Part shown: piece by piece, positions 63,082 to 64,000 of the stretch
Numbering within the stretch: position 1 is the first letter of the stretch
How the letters are laid out: each line of letters starts with the position of its first letter
From: CAVZLD01 sp963776055
Lineage (GTDB): Bacteria > Planctomycetota > Planctomycetia > Pirellulales > Pirellulaceae
Assembly: GCA_963776055.1 (NCBI GenBank)
Contig: CAVZLD010000013.1
Span: forward strand, 248,001 to 312,000
Direction: 5' to 3'
DNA: 64,000 nt
Notes under the pieces: generated by a model
What the model was told of the DNA's origin: nothing
The model's input: only the letters and a program-made list of their open reading frames with translations
Databases searched by the model: none
Program-made: the position numbers and the translations under genes

Positions 63082-63654
63082 ACCGAGGGTCTCCGCTGTA
63101 GACGCTGGAGGACGCGAGCCACCGTTTTTTCGCTCACTTCCAACCGTTCGGCGATGGCACGGTTGGTCATCCCTGCGGCTTTCAGCCGAAGAACTTCGCG
63201 GTGCCGCGACGGTTGTGCCCGCAGCATGCGATCCCACTGCTCGCGAGCGATCGCCATTTGACTGGGGGTCGGCTGGTTCGACCGCATCCGATCGGGAATC
63301 CCCCAAGACGGCATCCGCTGCTCCCGTTGCACGCTGTACTTCTGGGTCACTCTCCGTCGATGTTCGTCCACGACCTTGTTGCGGGCCATCCGCTGCAGCA
63401 GCGCAATCAGCTGCTCTGGGCGGCGCAAACCGGCCCACCGCGCGGGGCAGGCAAAAAAGCTGGCCCATACGGCTTGTGTGAAGTCAGCCGAATCAAATTT
63501 GTTGCGCAGACGCGAGTTCAGCACCCCGCGAACGACCCGCAAAATGCAGCGCCCATAGACGCGGACCAGCTCGCTGGCTGCCTGTTCCGATCCTGCTTGA
63601 ACAGCCCTGCAACAACTCGACAAGTCGCGGATCCGACTCCCTCGGATCTGTCAT
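63078..63654 (-). CDS. ECF-type RNA polymerase sigma factor; one apparent frameshift
   Basis: About 192 aa. Region 2 is LVRVYGRCILRVVRGVLNSRLRNKFDSADFTQAVWASFF; region 4 has the helix-turn-helix LRLKAAGMTNRAIAERLEVSEKTVARVLQRL. The N-terminus MTDPRESDPRLVELLQGC is in a different frame, joining near 63600. It recognises its own promoter class together with core RNA polymerase. It belongs to the planctomycete group of sigma factors linked to Ser/Thr kinases (inferred from the arrangement, GTGA overlap with the kinase). Confidence 0.88.
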
Positions 63655-64000
63655 CCCAGACCTCGCGTAATTTGGCCTCGTCCTGGTCTTGGCCGGTCTC
63701 CGTATAGCCGGTCCCCATCGAACAACCGACGTGTCTCCGCTGCTGATGGCAGCGGAGCGTCGGGGCATTTTAGCTGAATCGTCGCGTCCCTGCCACAGGG
63801 ATGAAACCACCGCATGCCGACGAGCGGTCAGTCAGCGCGGGTGGAAGAAATCGTCTGGCAGACAACCGTTTGCATTGAGGGCAAGGGGCGAATATCGGTC
63901 AGGATTTCCAGGTCGGGACGGTCGCTTCGCCGCGGACCAATAGGCTGCGGAGACTTCTAATTCGCGCCAGTTGCAGCGTGTTGCGAATCCACATCAGTCG
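63655..64000. other. Terminal region without a supported gene
   Basis: Upstream flank of the sigma factor gene, presumably with its promoter. On the minus strand the last 50 bases read LMWIRNTLQLARIRSL, which may be the end of a gene that continues beyond the window; too short to judge. Confidence 0.35.

Overview
The window is high-GC bacterial DNA that looks planctomycetal. The evidence is two giant secreted proteins that begin with the planctomycete LEPR/LEAR-type N-terminal motif, several sulfatases, a DUF1559-like protein, a Ser/Thr kinase paired with an ECF sigma factor, CotH/lamin-tail and dockerin architectures, and subunits of a tetrahydromethanopterin/methanofuran-type C1 enzyme (Fwd/Fhc). 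Many conserved genes (lysA, cdsA, fwdA, fwdB, moeA, dinB-like and others) are split by single-base indels although both halves are well conserved. I read most of these as assembly errors and report the parts as single genes.

Layout. 0.5-6.1 kb: a 1842-aa multidomain secreted protein with dockerin, thioredoxin-like, cyclophilin and Ig/cadherin-like parts. 6.7-19.1 kb: a short Hsp70, two moeA genes (one fused to a binding-protein-like domain), a DUF1559-like protein, fwdC, mobA, fwdA, a DinB-like gene and fwdB. This is a pterin-cofactor plus formylmethanofuran dehydrogenase/hydrolase neighbourhood. 19.5-26.6 kb: a large secreted glycosidase-like protein, a degenerate sulfatase-like protein, a cyclophilin and a purine nucleoside phosphorylase. 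26.9-33.5 kb: a giant CotH/lamin-tail protein and a STAS-domain protein. 33.7-39.9 kb: a decaying sulfated-polysaccharide locus (hydrolase fragment, sulfatase interrupted by a small transposable element, intact sulfatase, rhamnosidase-like fragment) that ends at tRNA-Lys(CUU). 40.4-47.4 kb: a sigma-54 regulator, fabI, mutT, a metalloprotease, cdsA and plsC. 47.6-54.2 kb: an exopolysaccharide cluster (glycosyltransferase, polysaccharide deacetylase, flippase, O-antigen-ligase-like polymerase, O-acyltransferase). 54.4-63.7 kb: an orphan DNA methyltransferase, a sugar isomerase/epimerase-like protein, lysA, a secreted protein with a strong terminator, infA, a small secreted protein, and an ECF sigma factor coupled to a membrane Ser/Thr kinase.

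The main non-gene findings are: (i) a 158-bp MITE with near-perfect terminal inverted repeats and a perfect 10-bp target duplication inside a sulfatase gene, whose precise removal restores the reading frame; (ii) a family of about 92-bp dispersed repeats, four copies, each at a gene 3' end; (iii) an FwdB that keeps the N-terminal Cys motif expected for an iron-sulfur cluster and sits beside moeA and mobA genes.
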